Notes: a model not told the origin generated them from the letters alone. A stretch of 64,000 nucleotides of DNA from Agapetus fuscipes (GCA_951799405.1 OX637353.1:15934001-15998000); one strand, 5' to 3'. Shown: positions 27,001-42,000, numbered from the stretch's first letter. Translations and numbers: made by a program.

Positions 27001-30000
27001 TGTAACTTCTATGCTCGCGGTAATAGATACTTGTGGAAATCATCCCGTACACAATGAGGTGGGAACATTTTTGAAATTGGAATTTATCAGATATCTTCAT
27101 ACTTGCAACAACACTACTAGCAAATCCGTTACCATAGTGATTTCATGTGTTTCCTTGGTGATTTGTAAATAGATTGAAGACGGAGTAGAGACACGTTGCT
27201 TACATAGAAAATGAGAAAAGCATTTCATATGTCGTGAGCGAGGCAGCATTATAAACAGTGTATGGTGTCAAAGACGGTGAATCATGTTGTTTGGTACTAA
27301 ATCACATGTACGACCCCTCCATTTAATACTTCCTCCATGGGTAGGGGGGTATTCTGACTTGCGGCCTTTTATTACTAAACTAACAACCATCGCCTCAACT
27401 GAAAGACAATGTGGAGATGACAGAGCTTCAGCAAACATAGACAATGTAGACTGTCGTATGTGCAAACACAATAAGCTATACATACAGTGTAGCTTCTTGC
27501 CTACGTTATCCTCGAACAGGTCGTAAATCTAATTTGTAACTGTAATAATTTGTAGGTAAATGTAACTTCCTTTGGTTGGTATGCGGCTGACCACCCATGC
27601 TGTAGAAAATGGTTCACTTTGCAAATGTCACCCCTGTTTCAGGGAAGGTCGGCAAGAGTTGCAGGGATTATGTTGATTTGAGATTGGGTTTTTATATTGT
27701 AGGTCCACATGCGGCATGTTTAAGCGCGAACTTATACGTTCCTGCTCGTGAAAATGCATATAATGTGAATCTTTAATGTTACATATATTTGCAACTTAGA
27801 TTAGATTAGATTAGAAGAAGTTCGCATGTCATCCCCATAGTGCTTGTTTGTCTTATGTCCATCAGAGGTAATTTCACATGAGCACTGTTTGTATGTGTAC
27901 TGGACCAATGTGTCTTATGAAAACCGGAAATTTACGTTAAAAATATTTAAAACAACTCTTGCATGATCGTATGTAACGTTTTTTTCTTAGCTCAGATAAT
28001 GTAAAAAGTGATTATTTTCATTTCATTGAAAGGCCATGTTCGAATCAAATGGTAGATAAGCCAAACAAGCACTAGGTAACGATGTGGCGATTCGGGAACT
28101 ATTTATTTTTACGGGTAAGGGGGTTGGCCTTACGCCAACCACTTCGTTTAAAGTGGGGGTTTCCCAGCTTCCGAGAGGGATCTAAATCTAAATCTAAGGG
28201 ATGGTTGTCATTTATTGTGAAGGGTGAGTGAACCTTGCCGGTATGGAATAAACACCGAAACGGAAAATCATTTCTGACATCCTTGGTGGAATTCGAACCC
28301 GTGCTCTCGGCATGGGATGCAAGCACGCCACAGGTCTATGTGACTAGTCCTTTGGCGTTTTCCCGCCGATTTTTTTTGACATTTAAAAATTATTTCAGTC
28401 CAGTCCCTTTAAATAAGTAGGTAGAATTTTTAAGTGACTGACATTGTTTGTCTTTTATTCCATTTTTAAATATATATTTTTTTATCCATTTCTCTCACAA
28501 GTCTGCAAATGTCAAAATGAAAAGAAGGCTTATTTCTTTGGGTAGAAAAAAACATTTATGTAAATAACATCCTATATTTTATTCAATAATAATCTAAGTC
28601 GCAAATATATGTTGGCATTCAATGCGTGCCCATAAGCAGACACGTATAAGTTCGCGTTTACTCATGCCGCATGTGGACTTACAACATAGAAACCCAATCT
28701 CAAATGAACATAAGCCCTGCAACTCTTGCCGACCTTCCGTGAAACTGTGGTGACATTGGCAAAGTGAATTTTTTTTTACAGTATACGTGGTCAGCCTAGT
28801 ACCAACCTATAAGTCAGGAAATGTGTACAAATAAAATAAACAAACCTCACATGAACATAAAATTTGCTACTCCTGCCGCCTTTCTCTGAAACCAGGGTGG
28901 TTTGGAGGTTGAGTGTGTGGTGTGAATGAAAGCCCGTTTTTGAAAGTGTATATTTTTAATGCAGTCAGTACTGTTCAATCAAAGGTAATTCAAAGTGTTG
29001 TATTGGTTGCAATCTTCCGGTCTTCAAGCTGCGTCCTCCTTAATCCGCCTTGCTTGTGAGGCGAGCAGGATGCTTGATGCTTGAAGTGGGGGAAGGAAAG
29101 GAAATATGGAAAGTGGCAATTAGGAAGAAACCATGTAAACTTTTGAGGAAGTTCGGATTGGCCCTAACAAGGACCTTTTGTTGTGAGCAGGAGAAAAACT
29201 GTAAACTTTTGAGGAAAATTAAAAGTGGCCCTAAGAAGGACCTTTTGTTGTGATGTGAGCAGTGAACTGCGGAGACGTCCAGGCGACGGTGCAAAGTAGT
29301 TTTGCGTCTCTGCTTGGAAATCGGCGGGAACGCGAGACGGCTTGCAATTTTGGCGGGAGCGCGGTAGATGTTGCTCGTTCCGTGGTCTCAGTGTGTCTGT
29401 CTGGCTGGAGCGCGGCGTACGCGTTTTTATACTCCCACTCGTTCTCGCGGGCCCACTACTAGGGGTGGGCACGCACAATTTTCGGATTATCTTCTTTATA
29501 TCTGATTTCAGATATCTGGTTTTCTTTCATCTTCTGTACTGATGCACCACAGTGGTATTAGTAAAAATGATTGGACAGCGCTTAAACATGCCGCATGTGG
29601 ACCAACAATATAAAAACCCGAATCTCAAATGAACATACATCCTTCAACTCTTGTCGACCTTCCCTGAAACAGGGGTGACATTGGTAAAGTGAAATATCTT
29701 CTACAGCATGGGTGGTCAGCGGCACACCAACCTATAAGTCAAGGAACATACGCAACAAATAACATTTTGTAAATCAATATATAATTATATGTATGGACAT
29801 TAAAACTAAAACCGAAAACAAATTTCTAATATCATTCATTGATGAGGCATTCACTTTGTAACCTTTCATTTTTAAAATATTAAAATTCTAATTTAAAAAA
29901 CCCTAGCCGCCAACATTACAGATCAACCGCCATTTCTTTCTGTCCTTACTTCTCTCATTTCATCCAGAGTCATAACCTTCTTCATACAAGCTCTCCTTTT

Positions 30001-33000
30001 ATTATGACTTTTTTATGAGACCTGCTAACAATAATTCTAATTCAACCAAAATTTTAAATTTTTAATCTCAACTTCAAGGTTTTATCGAATTTTTACTGCC
30101 TTATGAATGCATTTGCCTGTATGGAATGCACGTCCCTGGTGTTCACTCCATTGATTCATCACTTCTTATCAATTTCAAGCTAATATCTCGATAGTAAAAT
30201 TTTCATTGTAAACTGTGCTATAAAATGATAAGAATGAAGTCATTTGTATACTAAACTGATTCCACAATACATTCCAGCTTTGGGCTGGAAGTCTCATCTA
30301 TAATCTATAATCTAAGTTGCTAGGATACATTCATTCAAAGCTCTCAGATGTATGCCCACAAACAAACACGTGTAGTTCGCGCTTACAAATGCTGATTGTG
30401 TACTTACAAATAAAATCCAAACCTCAAATGAACATAAGCCCTGCAACTCTTGCCACATTAATTCACCACCTACATCACAACAGTAATTCTTACCTACCGA
30501 ATATCGGTAATATTTGTATGAATTCATGTATGGTTCACTTTGCCAATGTCACCCCTGTTTCAGGGAAGGACGGCAAGAGTTGCAGGGCTTATGTTCATTT
30601 GAGATTGGGTTTTTATATTGTAGGTCCACATGCGACATGTGTTAGCGCGAAATTATACATGTCTGCTTGTGGGAATGCATTTAATATAAATCTTAAATGA
30701 TATATATCTTTGCAGCTTAGATTAGTTTAGATGAATAATCAGCTGTTCACTTGCGGCCATCTTGGATTGACAGGTCTTCATACAAATGCATCATTAGTTT
30801 GTCAAAGCGTGGGCTCAACGGGCGACTAAAATGTCTAAGGATAGCACCGCTAGAGTCACTGAAATCAAGGGAGTCTCCTGCACAGGATTGCTTAAAAAAG
30901 AGGATACGAAAGAATGGAGGCAAATCTGCAGAGGCTCTAGCCATTTCTAGCGGAATTGCTGAGTTACAGGAGCAATATAGACCTGTCTTTATTGAGTAAG
31001 GAGTCTGTTGACATTTTCTTTTTACAAAAATGCCATCTACTCGTGAAGGCGAAACGTCGGCAGATAAAATAGCTGCATGTAGACCATGGTCCAACCCGAA
31101 AAACCACAAAAACAATTCAGTATTTAATACCGACCATGAAAGTGTTAGTGAAACTTTAAAACTTTATTTAAGAACAAGACAAAGTTCCCTTCAACAAGTG
31201 TCATAGACCCTCTGAACAGGTCTTTAAAAAAGTATATTTTTTGGTGGGCAGGAAGAAAAGGGAGAGGGGTCCTATGACTTTACCTGCACCAGGGCCCCCA
31301 GTGGTCTTAATCCGGTCCTGAGTGAAGTTGCCAATGTGTAATGTTCAAAATTTGCTTTCAGATGATGATGATGCGACGACATCCGCGACGACTGACGTGG
31401 CCCTGGGCTCGAATCCCCACCGGATAATCTACGTGAACTGCTCTCCACCCATCGGCGTTGCGGCACCCAAATACTGCAACAACCACATCACTACAGCCAA
31501 ATACAGGTGACGACCTAACCAGAACTATACACTATTAGCTGATGATGCACCAAGTTGCATCTGCAGCGGATTCCCAGTAATCACATGAAGCATTTGAGAA
31601 GCATGACAGGAAAAACTCTGAGGGATAGAGTTAGGAATGAATGGGTAAAGAAAGAATGTAATTTGAAAGAGAACTGACCACCCATGCTGTAAAAAATGGT
31701 TCACTTTGCCAATGTCACCCCTGTTTCAGGGAAGGTCGGCAAGAGTTGCAGGGCTTATGTTCATTTGAGATTGGGTTTTTTATATTCTAGGTCCACATGC
31801 GGCATGTGTGAGCGTGAAATTATTCGTGTCTGCTTGTGGGAATGCATTTAATATGAATCTCAAATGATACATATCTTTGCAACTTAGACTTAGACTTATG
31901 TGAAAGTTAAGGTACAAAAGAATGTGATGAGATGGTTTGGGCATGTGGAAAGAATGAACGATGATAGACTGATAAAGTATGTATACTGAGGTAGTGTGAA
32001 AGGTAAAAGAGGTAAGGGACGACCAAAAAAAGTATGGAGCGATCAGATTGAGGAGATTGTGAAAGAATGGGATGTACAAAGCGAGCATAAAAGAAGAAAA
32101 TGTAGGGAAAATGTGAAGGATATGAATAAATTGAAAGAGGTATGTAAGGATAGGAAGAAATGGAGGCAGCTCTGCAGAGGCTCTGGCCACCCCTAGCGGA
32201 ATGGCGACAGAGTTACAGTTACAGTATATTCTTGGCATAAATAATTCTTTAAGATTGTTACCGTAGATGTGAAGAACCATCAAATAATGAATCATGAACT
32301 CGCCAAAAAAATGCAACCAAGTTAGAAGTATAGTGTAACTTCTTTTCGCGTTTTCCCTGAAGGGATCGTATGTGGAGAGTGGAACCTATTTATTTTTACA
32401 CGTAAGGGGGCTGGCCTCGCGCCAACCACTTCAGTTGAAGTTGGGGTTTCCCGGTTTTCGACCGGTCCGTAGTCTAGTGGTAACGCTTCGGACTCGTAAA
32501 TGGAATCACGGCGGAGAATAAAAAAATATAGCATTTATATCTTCAAATATGCTCTTCGCTGGGTTGAAAATTCATATACATACCTTTACCAAAGACCGGT
32601 CGTCAAAGATCCAACCTGACTGGGTCAGGTTTCAGAATTGGCGCTTTCTACAGCGACGACCAAGCTCGCAGAGAGCTCTCGAGGTGTGATTCACACAAAA
32701 ACAGCGCTCACCAAATAAATTATCCTGATATTATTATCCTTATGTTTGCAGTACGCTGACCTTCGCCCCGAGTTTCCTGTTTGAGCAATTCCGCCGCTAC
32801 TCCAACTGCTTCTTCCTGCTGATCGCGCTGCTGCAGCAGATCCCCGAAGTGTCCCCCACGGGGCGCTGGACCACCCTCACGCCCCTCGTCTTCATCCTGT
32901 CCATCAGCGCCATCAAAGAGATCGCCGAGGACTGGGTACGCTTGCTGGAAAAGCTTAGCCATCGCATGTGCCTGTTCTCAATATTTCGAGAATAACCTTT

Positions 33001-36000
33001 ATTCTCACCTATAAATAGAGACCGAGATGCTCTGTAGCCAGATAAGTATCCAAGCCGTCGAGCTATACAGTTCAAAAGCAACTATGTGTTCGAACCGTAT
33101 CTTAAAATAACTTGTGCAAAATCAATAACCGCAATTTTTATTAAATTAAACCTGGTAAAATCATAAAAATATGGAGAGGCCATGAGTTTGATTTAGTTCC
33201 TAATGACATGAGGCTTCAGTCGTTGGCGTTTTAATTTCACTAGACATGGTTAATAATAATGGTAGGTTTTTTTTTTGGTGAGTGCTGTTTTTGTGTGTAT
33301 CACACAAAAAGAGCCCTCTGCGAGCTTGGTTGTCACTATAGAAAGCACAAATTCTCTAGCGAGACCCAGTTGCTGTAAGCCTGGATAGATCTTTGGTGAC
33401 CGGTCTTTTTTTTTTTTTTTATTTTTTTTTTATTTCATAAACAATTTTTACAAGAAATATTAAATCTTAAAAATTAAACATTTTTGTCCCGATAAACCAA
33501 AAATTTTCAGTTTTTCATTGGGTGCAACAATCAAATTAAAAAATAAAAGTTAGTATTTAGTGCTAGTATGAAATAAAAAGTAAATTAAAGTTAAAATTAG
33601 GAGACAAGAGTAGAGTAAAAACACAAATATAGTTAAGGTAATTAATATAAGAAAGTTCTTTCTCCCAGCCAAATCTTCAAAGATATTATAATTTTATTAA
33701 TGTTTGTAGATTCCTTTTTAAAGTCCTTTGGCAACAAATTAAATATTTTTGGCACAAGGTAATCCAACGTTCTTTGTCCATATTTGTTTTTAATTCTTGG
33801 CACAACTAGTCCTTCATTAGATGTAAATCTTGTTAGGTACACATGCTCTAGTTTATTTTTATATTTATCACTAAACAATTGTTGACATATAATTATGTTC
33901 CATAGTATACCCTTAATAGGCAAGACATTTAATGATTGGAATAAAAATGGTATATTCTGCCTTTGGTTATACACATTTATGGGAGCAATTAATTTTAAGA
34001 GAGCATTTTTAGTAAAGGTTTATGAATTTTTCAACCCAACGAAGAGCATATTTGAAAATATGAATGGTATATTTTTGTGCTTCGCCGGGATTCAAACCCA
34101 CAACCTGCAGATGAAATGCTTTTTGTCCTTTTCTATCTCCCGACGTGTTTAGCAACCCGAATAATATTTATTCTCAATTTGAATGTTTTGATTCATTGTG
34201 GTGATGAGTTTATCAAGATATTTCCTGTAATATAACTTGTTTCTCTTGCATCTGTTTCCAGAAGCGGCACCGAGCTGACGATGAGATCAACCACAGGTTC
34301 ATAGAGGTCCTGCGCCAGGGCCAGTGGCTGAAGATCCAGTGGAGACATCTGCAGGTCGGGGAGATCTGCAAGGTGCAGAAGGATGACTTCTTCCCTGCGG
34401 ACCTGGTGCTCATATCCTCCAGGTAAATTGTCTTCCCCACTTTAACCTTTTCGCTTCTGAGTATTCTGACTGTATGAATACTTTTTCAAGAACATTTAAT
34501 GATTACCTACCTTAATTGATTGACGACACTTCAAACTATGTGAACAATCACATGTATTAGTTATTCAAGAACAATAATTACAAAGGCTTAGTACATATTG
34601 ACACTTGCAGTCTTTTGAATTCTTGGACACAGACGTCAGGGATAAGTTCAGAGTTGGATGACGTCTATGATTGACAGCCGCACTGTATGCAAGTTTACAC
34701 TTGACGCCTATGCGTGTCACCCGCAGTTGAAAAGTTAAGGTTATGATGCAATCAACATTAACTCTGATTGCTAATTTTGTCGATACTGACCGGTCTGTAG
34801 TTCAGTGGTAACACTTTGGACTCTGAATGGGAAGGTTGTGGGTTCGATTCCCGGCGGAGCACAAAAAATATACCATTTATATTTTCAAATTTGCTCTTCG
34901 CTGGGTTGAAAAATTCATAAAACCTTTACCAATGACCGGTCACCAAAGGTCCATCCAGCCTTACAGCAACTGGGTCTTGCTTGAGAATTGGCGCTTTGTA
35001 GCGACGATGATCAAGCTCGTAAAAAGGTCGATAGCTCAATTGGTAGAATGCTTGCATTCCATGCCGAGAGCAAGGGTTCGATCTCAAAGGTTTACTCAGC
35101 CTTCACAAGAAATGAGAACCAGCCCCCCCAGATGTTGAGAAACCCCCACTTCAACTGAAAGTGGTTGGAGTGAGGCCGGCCCCCTTACCTGTAAAAATAA
35201 ATAGGTCCCGATGCGCCACATGCGACCCCTTCGGGGAAACGCAGTTACACTATATGTGTAGCTTAGTTGCGTTTTGCGTCCTGGACTTGGCTGACGTATG
35301 GCAGTGATAGTATTGGTGTAGGATTATATGAAACAAACCAGATATTACATTTGGCAATGTCGCTAAAACAAGGTGGTCATTTTGGGATCATACCGATATT
35401 TGTGAAGTAACTGAGCAATCCACGGTCTAGTCACGATGAGATGGGAGTCACAGGACTTACGACCTGCCTCTTGTAGGTTAAGGATCGTTCCGTCATTTGA
35501 ACGTTCCCAATTCTTCCCAACTTATGCTTCATCCCAAAATGTAGGTCCGATTTACTACATTGCACGCCTAGAGGTGTCTTGGCTCTCAGATCTTCGTAAC
35601 CAAATGTGGTATGATCCGGAGATGGCCGCCTTAGTCAGTCTTTCCAGAAATCCATTTACTTGGGATCTCTTCAGTTCCACATCCTTAAGAAAAGTATATA
35701 CCGATTTGGCTGGCAGTCCTCTCGCTCCCACCTCCACTTCACACAATTATTATAACAGATATACCGTGATTGGTTACGAAGATCCTAGGGTCAAAATTCC
35801 TCTTAGCATGAAAGTTCCTTGACTTATAGGTTGGTATGCGGCTGACCACCCATACTGTAAAAAATGGTTCACTTTGCCAATGTCACCCCTGTTTCAGGGA
35901 AGGACGGCAAGAGTTGCAGGGCTTATGTTCATTTGAGATTGGGTTTTTATAATGTAGGTCCACATGCGGCATGTGTTAGTGCAAAATTATACATGTCTGC

Positions 36001-39000
36001 TTGTGGGAATGCATTTAATATAAATCTTAAATGATATATATCCTTGCAGCTTAGATAAGATTAGATGAAAGGTATTCAGACTGTCATAATGGGAGACAGG
36101 CTTAGGTAGGAGGAATTAGGAACGTTGTTGCGGCAACAAAAATCTTTTTAACCAACCTGTGATAGGATGTAAGTCTTGTGACTCCTACCTCATTCTGGCT
36201 CCGTGCCCTAGGATAGAGATGGGGGTAGCCTTTATTCAGCAGTGATAAAAGATTGAGTTGTGGAGAAGGTGGAACTTTGTTAAAAGTGTGTCTTGGCCGT
36301 TTCAGTGAACCTCAGGCGATATCGTTCATCGAGACCTCCAACCTGGACGGGGAGACCAACCTGAAGATCCGTCAGGCGCTGCCGGAGACGGCGCGGCTGC
36401 TGGAGACCGGAGACCTGTCCAGGTTCTCCGCCCACATGGAGTGCGAGCAGCCCAACAGGCATCTGTACGAGTTCACCGGGAACCTCAAGGAACTTAATAA
36501 GAAGTAAGTGATATGATTCTTGACAATATTCACTACGCTATTAGGGCATGCGAAAACCAGCTGTACCCTGCCACCCCTTGTGGGGGCTGGTCTTGTTAAT
36601 GTACCTGTATCGTGCCGCCATTTTGTTAGGGGTGACCAGTATCTCCGCAGATGTGTATCCACTGTGTTGCTTGCACACTTCTTTTAGTCTAAATAAAACC
36701 CTGTCATAGGTGAATAAGCATCTTTCTGTTCTCATTTCCTTTACCGCTCCAGTTTTTTTTATAGAGAAGACTAAGTTGGCATGTAAACAATAACTCATGT
36801 AAGTTTCATCGCAATCGGTTCAATACTTTAGATGAGGGGTCGGCAACCTTTTGTTGTAAAAGGGCCAAATATTTTACGTGGGATTTAGTGCGGGCCGCAC
36901 TTGGGCAGTTGCGGATCTAATGGTCATCATTTCAGCAAATGCTGACTAGCACCCCCCCCCCCCTCCCCTGCTGCGGCCCCTTGAACCCTCTTGTGAGTCA
37001 TGCATCGTAAACATTAATCAATTGACGTACGAACTACAAATGAAAATTACACCCAAATTCACTATTAATTCTACCCCCCAAAATAAATCTCATATTGTAG
37101 AATCCCCGCCAATTCAATTTGGGAATCCCACGATTCTTTCAGGTTCTCATTCAATACGCTCATTTTTATAGTTTTCAATTTTTTGATAAATGCTTTTATT
37201 TTGTCATTTACTGAAAATCGATTTGTAGTTTTCCGGCAAGTGCGTTGCGGGCCGCACCAAGACGCCTCAAGGGCCGCAGGTTGCCGACCCATGTTTTAGA
37301 TAGTTGAGATAAACATGTTGATATGTAAAGATAATGATTCTCATTTGTCAACATATTAATACCATTTTAAATAAAAGATTCTAGATTGCTGTCATTGCTA
37401 CTTTACGACTCAAATATAAAACATTAATGTCTTTGTTCTCCAGGACTCTTCCTCTTGGCCCCGATCAGATGCTCCTGCGAGGCGCCATGCTGAGGAACAC
37501 CTCCTGGATATTTGGCATTGTGGTCTACACCGGCCACGACTCCAAGCTGATGAAGAACTCCACCAAGGCCCCGCTGAAGAGGTCCACGGTGGACAAGCTC
37601 ACCAACACGCAGATCCTGATGCTGTTCCTCATCCTCATCTGCCTGTGCCTCTTCAGCGCCATCTTCAACGAGCTGTGGACCAACGCGCACACAGACACAG
37701 ACTGGTACATTGGGCTCAGTGGTAAGCAGACTGAAAAATCCAGTTTCCCAATAGGGTAACTGCATTGCTGTTGAATACAGTCCACTCTCGAATACTCAAT
37801 GTCATTTTGTTTTATACTCATGCGATTTTACTGCTCACTTTTCACTGTGGAGATCTCACCTGAAACGCAAGGTCTTTGAGTCATGCGTGCTTCCAGTATC
37901 CACCTATGGCTTGGAAACAAACGGGATCACTCAGTATAGCGCCAACAGACTGAGGACTTGCCAAAGAGCCATTGAAAGGAAGATGCTAGGAATCATCCTC
38001 AGAGACAGGGTTCCAAACCAGGAGATTCGTGGACGCGCTGATGTCATACAGCGAGTGGCCTTGACAGGTGGCCGAAAAGGATCGTCCAGTGGCGGCCCAG
38101 AATGTCCAAATGGGAGTGGAGAGACCCTAACTGAGGTGGTTTCGGACTCGTAAATGGAAGATCCTGGTTCGAATCCCGGTGGAGCACAAAAAATATACCA
38201 TTTATATTTTCAAATGTGCTGTTCGCTGGGTTGAACAATTCAAATACCTTTACCAAAGACCGGTCACCAAAGTTCCATCCAGCCTTACAGCAACTGGGTT
38301 TTGCTTGAGAATTGGCGCTTTGTAGCGATGACCAAGCTAGTAAAAAGTTCGGTTGATAGCTTAGTTGGTAGAATGCTTGCATTCCATGTCGAGAGCTAGG
38401 GTTTGATCCCCACCGAGGGTGTGAGAAATGATTTCCCGTTTTGGTGCTTATTTTTATTCCAAAATAAATACCGGCAGGGTTTACTCAGCCTTTACAAGAA
38501 ATGAAAACCAGCCCCCTCGAGAGCTCGGAAACTCCCACTTCAACTGAAGTGGTTGGTGTGAGGCTGGCCCCCTTACCCGTAAAAATAAATAGGTCCCGAA
38601 ACGCCACATTACGACAGGAGAAATTTTAGGTAGTATTGTGAGCTTCTATAAACGCAACTAAGCTACACATATAGTGTAACTTTTTGCCTTGCATGTGGCG
38701 CATTGGGGCCTATTTATTTTTAGGAGTAAGGAGGACGGCCTCACGCCAACCACCATAGAGCCATCTTTAGACAAGTCTGCTTAAAATGCAAAACGCAACT
38801 AAGCTACACGTATAGTGTAACTTCTTGCCGCGTTATCCCCGAAGGGGTCGCATGTGGCGAGTTGAACCTATTTATTTTTACAGGTAAGGGGGCCGGCCTT
38901 ACGCCAACCACTTCAGTGAAGTGGGGGTTTCCCAGCTCCCAAGAGAGCTGGTACTTATTTCTTGTGAAGGCTGAGTAAACCTTGCCGGTATTTTATTTTG

Positions 39001-42000
39001 GGGTTTGAAATAAACACCTAAACAGGAAATCATTTCTGACACCCTCGGTGGGATTCGAACCCGAGCTCACGGCATGGAATGCAAGCACTCTACCAACTGA
39101 GCTATCGACCGGACTTACATAATATGAATTTTTGTTTCAGGGACAATCAACAAGAACTTTGGGTTCAACCTTTTGACGTTTATAATCTTGTACAACAATT
39201 TGATTCCGATATCATTGCAAGTGACTGCGGAGATAGTGAGGTTTGTCCAGGTAAAAAAATCAAATCAATCTATCTATTAATATATGTATTTTTTTTCATT
39301 ATTCTTTCTAACCTTTCATCATTCTTTCTTTATCTTTATGAAAAAACAATGTGTTTTTTTTCATTATTCTTTCTATCTTTTATCATTCTTTCTTTCATCA
39401 TCATCTTCTAAAGGCAGTGCCTTGTTGCGTCAGCCATTTGTCTTTGTCTGTTGCCATCCTCTTGAGATGTGAATAGAAGGAGACATCCATGAGCCGCTTC
39501 ACATCCTTGAAGTATGAAGTTCTTGGGCGACCTCTTGTCCGTCTTCTCAAGATTTTGCTTTCGAAGATATTGTTAAGAAATGTCTAATCGACTGCCCTAT
39601 TTATTAGCTTGGCTTTCCTCTCCAAATTGTGACTTATAAGCTCTCTTCTCTCTTCTACGTCCCGCAATACCTCTTTGTTGGACTTTTTTTTGATCCATGA
39701 TGTATTGGACATGTTTCTCCAAATCCGTATCTCAAAAGTCTCCAGGCGGTCTTTTTTATTTTCATCCATTCTTTCATTATCTGTATGTTAAAGCAATGTG
39801 TTTGCTTTTCATTATTCTTTCTAAATTTTTATCATTCTTTTTGTGTGTAAAACCAATGTGTGTTTTTTCAGGCGATATTCATATCAATGGACAAAGAGAT
39901 GTACATGAGTGAGACCAACACGCCCGCCATGGCGAGGACTTCCAACTTGAACGAGGAGCTGGGAATGGTGAAGTACATCTTCAGCGACAAAACCGGCACC
40001 CTGACGAGGAACGTCATGGAATTCAAGCGGTGTTCCATAGCGGAGATACTCTATAATCCTCCGAGCAGTCCGGAGAACATGGAGTTCAATCAGCTGATCC
40101 AGAACCTGAAGCAGAACCATCCCACTGCGGCGGTGATCAAGGACTTTATGGTGCTGCTGTCGGTCTGTCACACCGTCATTCCGGAAAAGGTGGAGGATGG
40201 GGAGATACAGTACCACGCTGCTTCTCCAGGTAATAAAATTATGTTAAAAATGTATTATTTTGGGTGATACAGAATTGAGATTGGGACATCGCGTGACGAA
40301 AAGCGATGACAATTGAATCTAGAGGACAGCATTCGTTCACATATCCAATGTATTTATTATTGTGGTTACAGATGAGCGAGCTCTTGTCTATGGTGCGGCC
40401 AAGTTTGGCTTTGTGTTTGACGTTAGGACGCCGCAGTTTGTGGAGATCACAGCGCTCGGTGTCAAGGAGAAGTACGAGATCTTGAACGTGCTGGAGTTCA
40501 CCTCCACCCGCAAGAGAATGTCCGTCATCGTGAGAACTCCTGCAGGTTAGTTGCAAGATTCAAGGCACTATAAAGGGTAGGAAAAAAAGGAGGGAAAATC
40601 TGCAGAAGCTCTGGCCACCTTAATTTAAAAAAATCTTTATTTGAAGCACTGTTTTATGTTCACTATTTACAATAATAGTGAAAATAAAGCAGTCCGGTCG
40701 ATAGCTCAGTTGGTAGAATGCTTGCATTCCATGCCAATAGCTCGGGTTTGAATCCCACCAAGGGTGTCGGGAATGATTTCCCATTGCGGTGTTAAAAATA
40801 AATTCTGGCAAGGTTTACTCAGCCTACACAAGAAATGAGAACCAGCCCTCTCGCGAGCTAGGGAACCCTCACTTCAACTGAAGTGGTTGGCGTGAGACCT
40901 ACCCCTTTACCTGCAAAAATAAATAGGTCCGGAATCGCCACATGGGACCCCTTCGGGGATAACGCAGGCGAGAACTCACACTATATGTGCAACTCAATTG
41001 TGTTAATTAACTAAATAAGTATTCACCAATCCTTCTAGCACTTCCGCAAGCATTCTACCAACCAATCTACCGACCAGGCCATCAAGTACAAATACTTAAA
41101 ACGTAAATACCTTTTCCGTATTTCCAGGAGAAATAAAGTTGTTCTGCAAAGGCGCCGACACTGTGATATACGAGAGGCTGAGCACGCAGGGACAGAAGTA
41201 CTCGGACCTCACGTTGCGCCACTTAGAGCACTTTGCTACCGAGGGACTGAGGACCCTGTGCTGTGCGGTAGCCGATGTACCCTTACAATTTTATGAGGTA
41301 CGTTTAAACATATTTGGTTGTTCAAATGCATTATTACTTTGATGGATTTTGAATTCTTTCAAGCTAGACCATGTTCCAGCTTTTTTTATCTGTCAACGTT
41401 TCTCTTTTACGAGCTGCTTATGAAAGCGGGGATCTTTGCGGTCGTTTGTTGTTGATAACGCTGGTGAAATTGATAAAAGCTGCAAATATAACATGATCTT
41501 CTTCCTCCTCAGCCTTTCTCAGTCCACTCCTGGATGTAGGCCTCCTGCAATCCTCTCCATTCCTGTCTATCGGCTGCTGTGTTCAGCCATCCTCTACTCA
41601 GAGTTCCCTTGATGTCGTCCAGCCATCTCTGTTGGGGTCTCTCCACTCCCGATTGTTTTCAGCCACCTGTCATGGTTCTAGTCCATGTAACATGATCTAA
41701 CCTGATTGAATTTAAAAAACAATTTGTCATCAAATGATACTGTTTTGTGTAGTTCTCTGTGAGGTAGGAATTGTGAATCAGTGTAAAATGTTTATCTTTA
41801 CGGTTTATACTTTTATGGCCAATCTAAATTTGGTCATATAACACACACTCTCCATGGACTTCACTGGCTTTGAATCAACAAGAGGATACAGTAGGTACAC
41901 GTTCTTTGTCCTTACCTTCAAAGATTGTCATGGACCAGCTCTGGAATACCTCTCTGAACTGGTCATTAAAAATTAACTTACAACCCTCGGTAATATTTAG

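Noticed and set aside
31362..31380. (GAT)n microsatellite
   Set aside because: It is only four units and lies in frame at the start of ATP8A exon b, encoding Asp residues.
35436..35822. 128-codon open frame as a gene
   Set aside because: No recognisable domain, no splice or start context, runs into a family A repeat.
38792..39112. Genuine tRNA gene at the TGAGCTATCGACC end
   Set aside because: Same reason: part of the dispersed SINE2 family, stems imperfect.
39884..40216. 110-codon antisense frame over ATP8A exon h, and similar antisense frames over exons e, f, m
   Set aside because: GC-rich, codon-biased exons leave antisense frames open; the sense strand carries the conserved P4-ATPase motifs.
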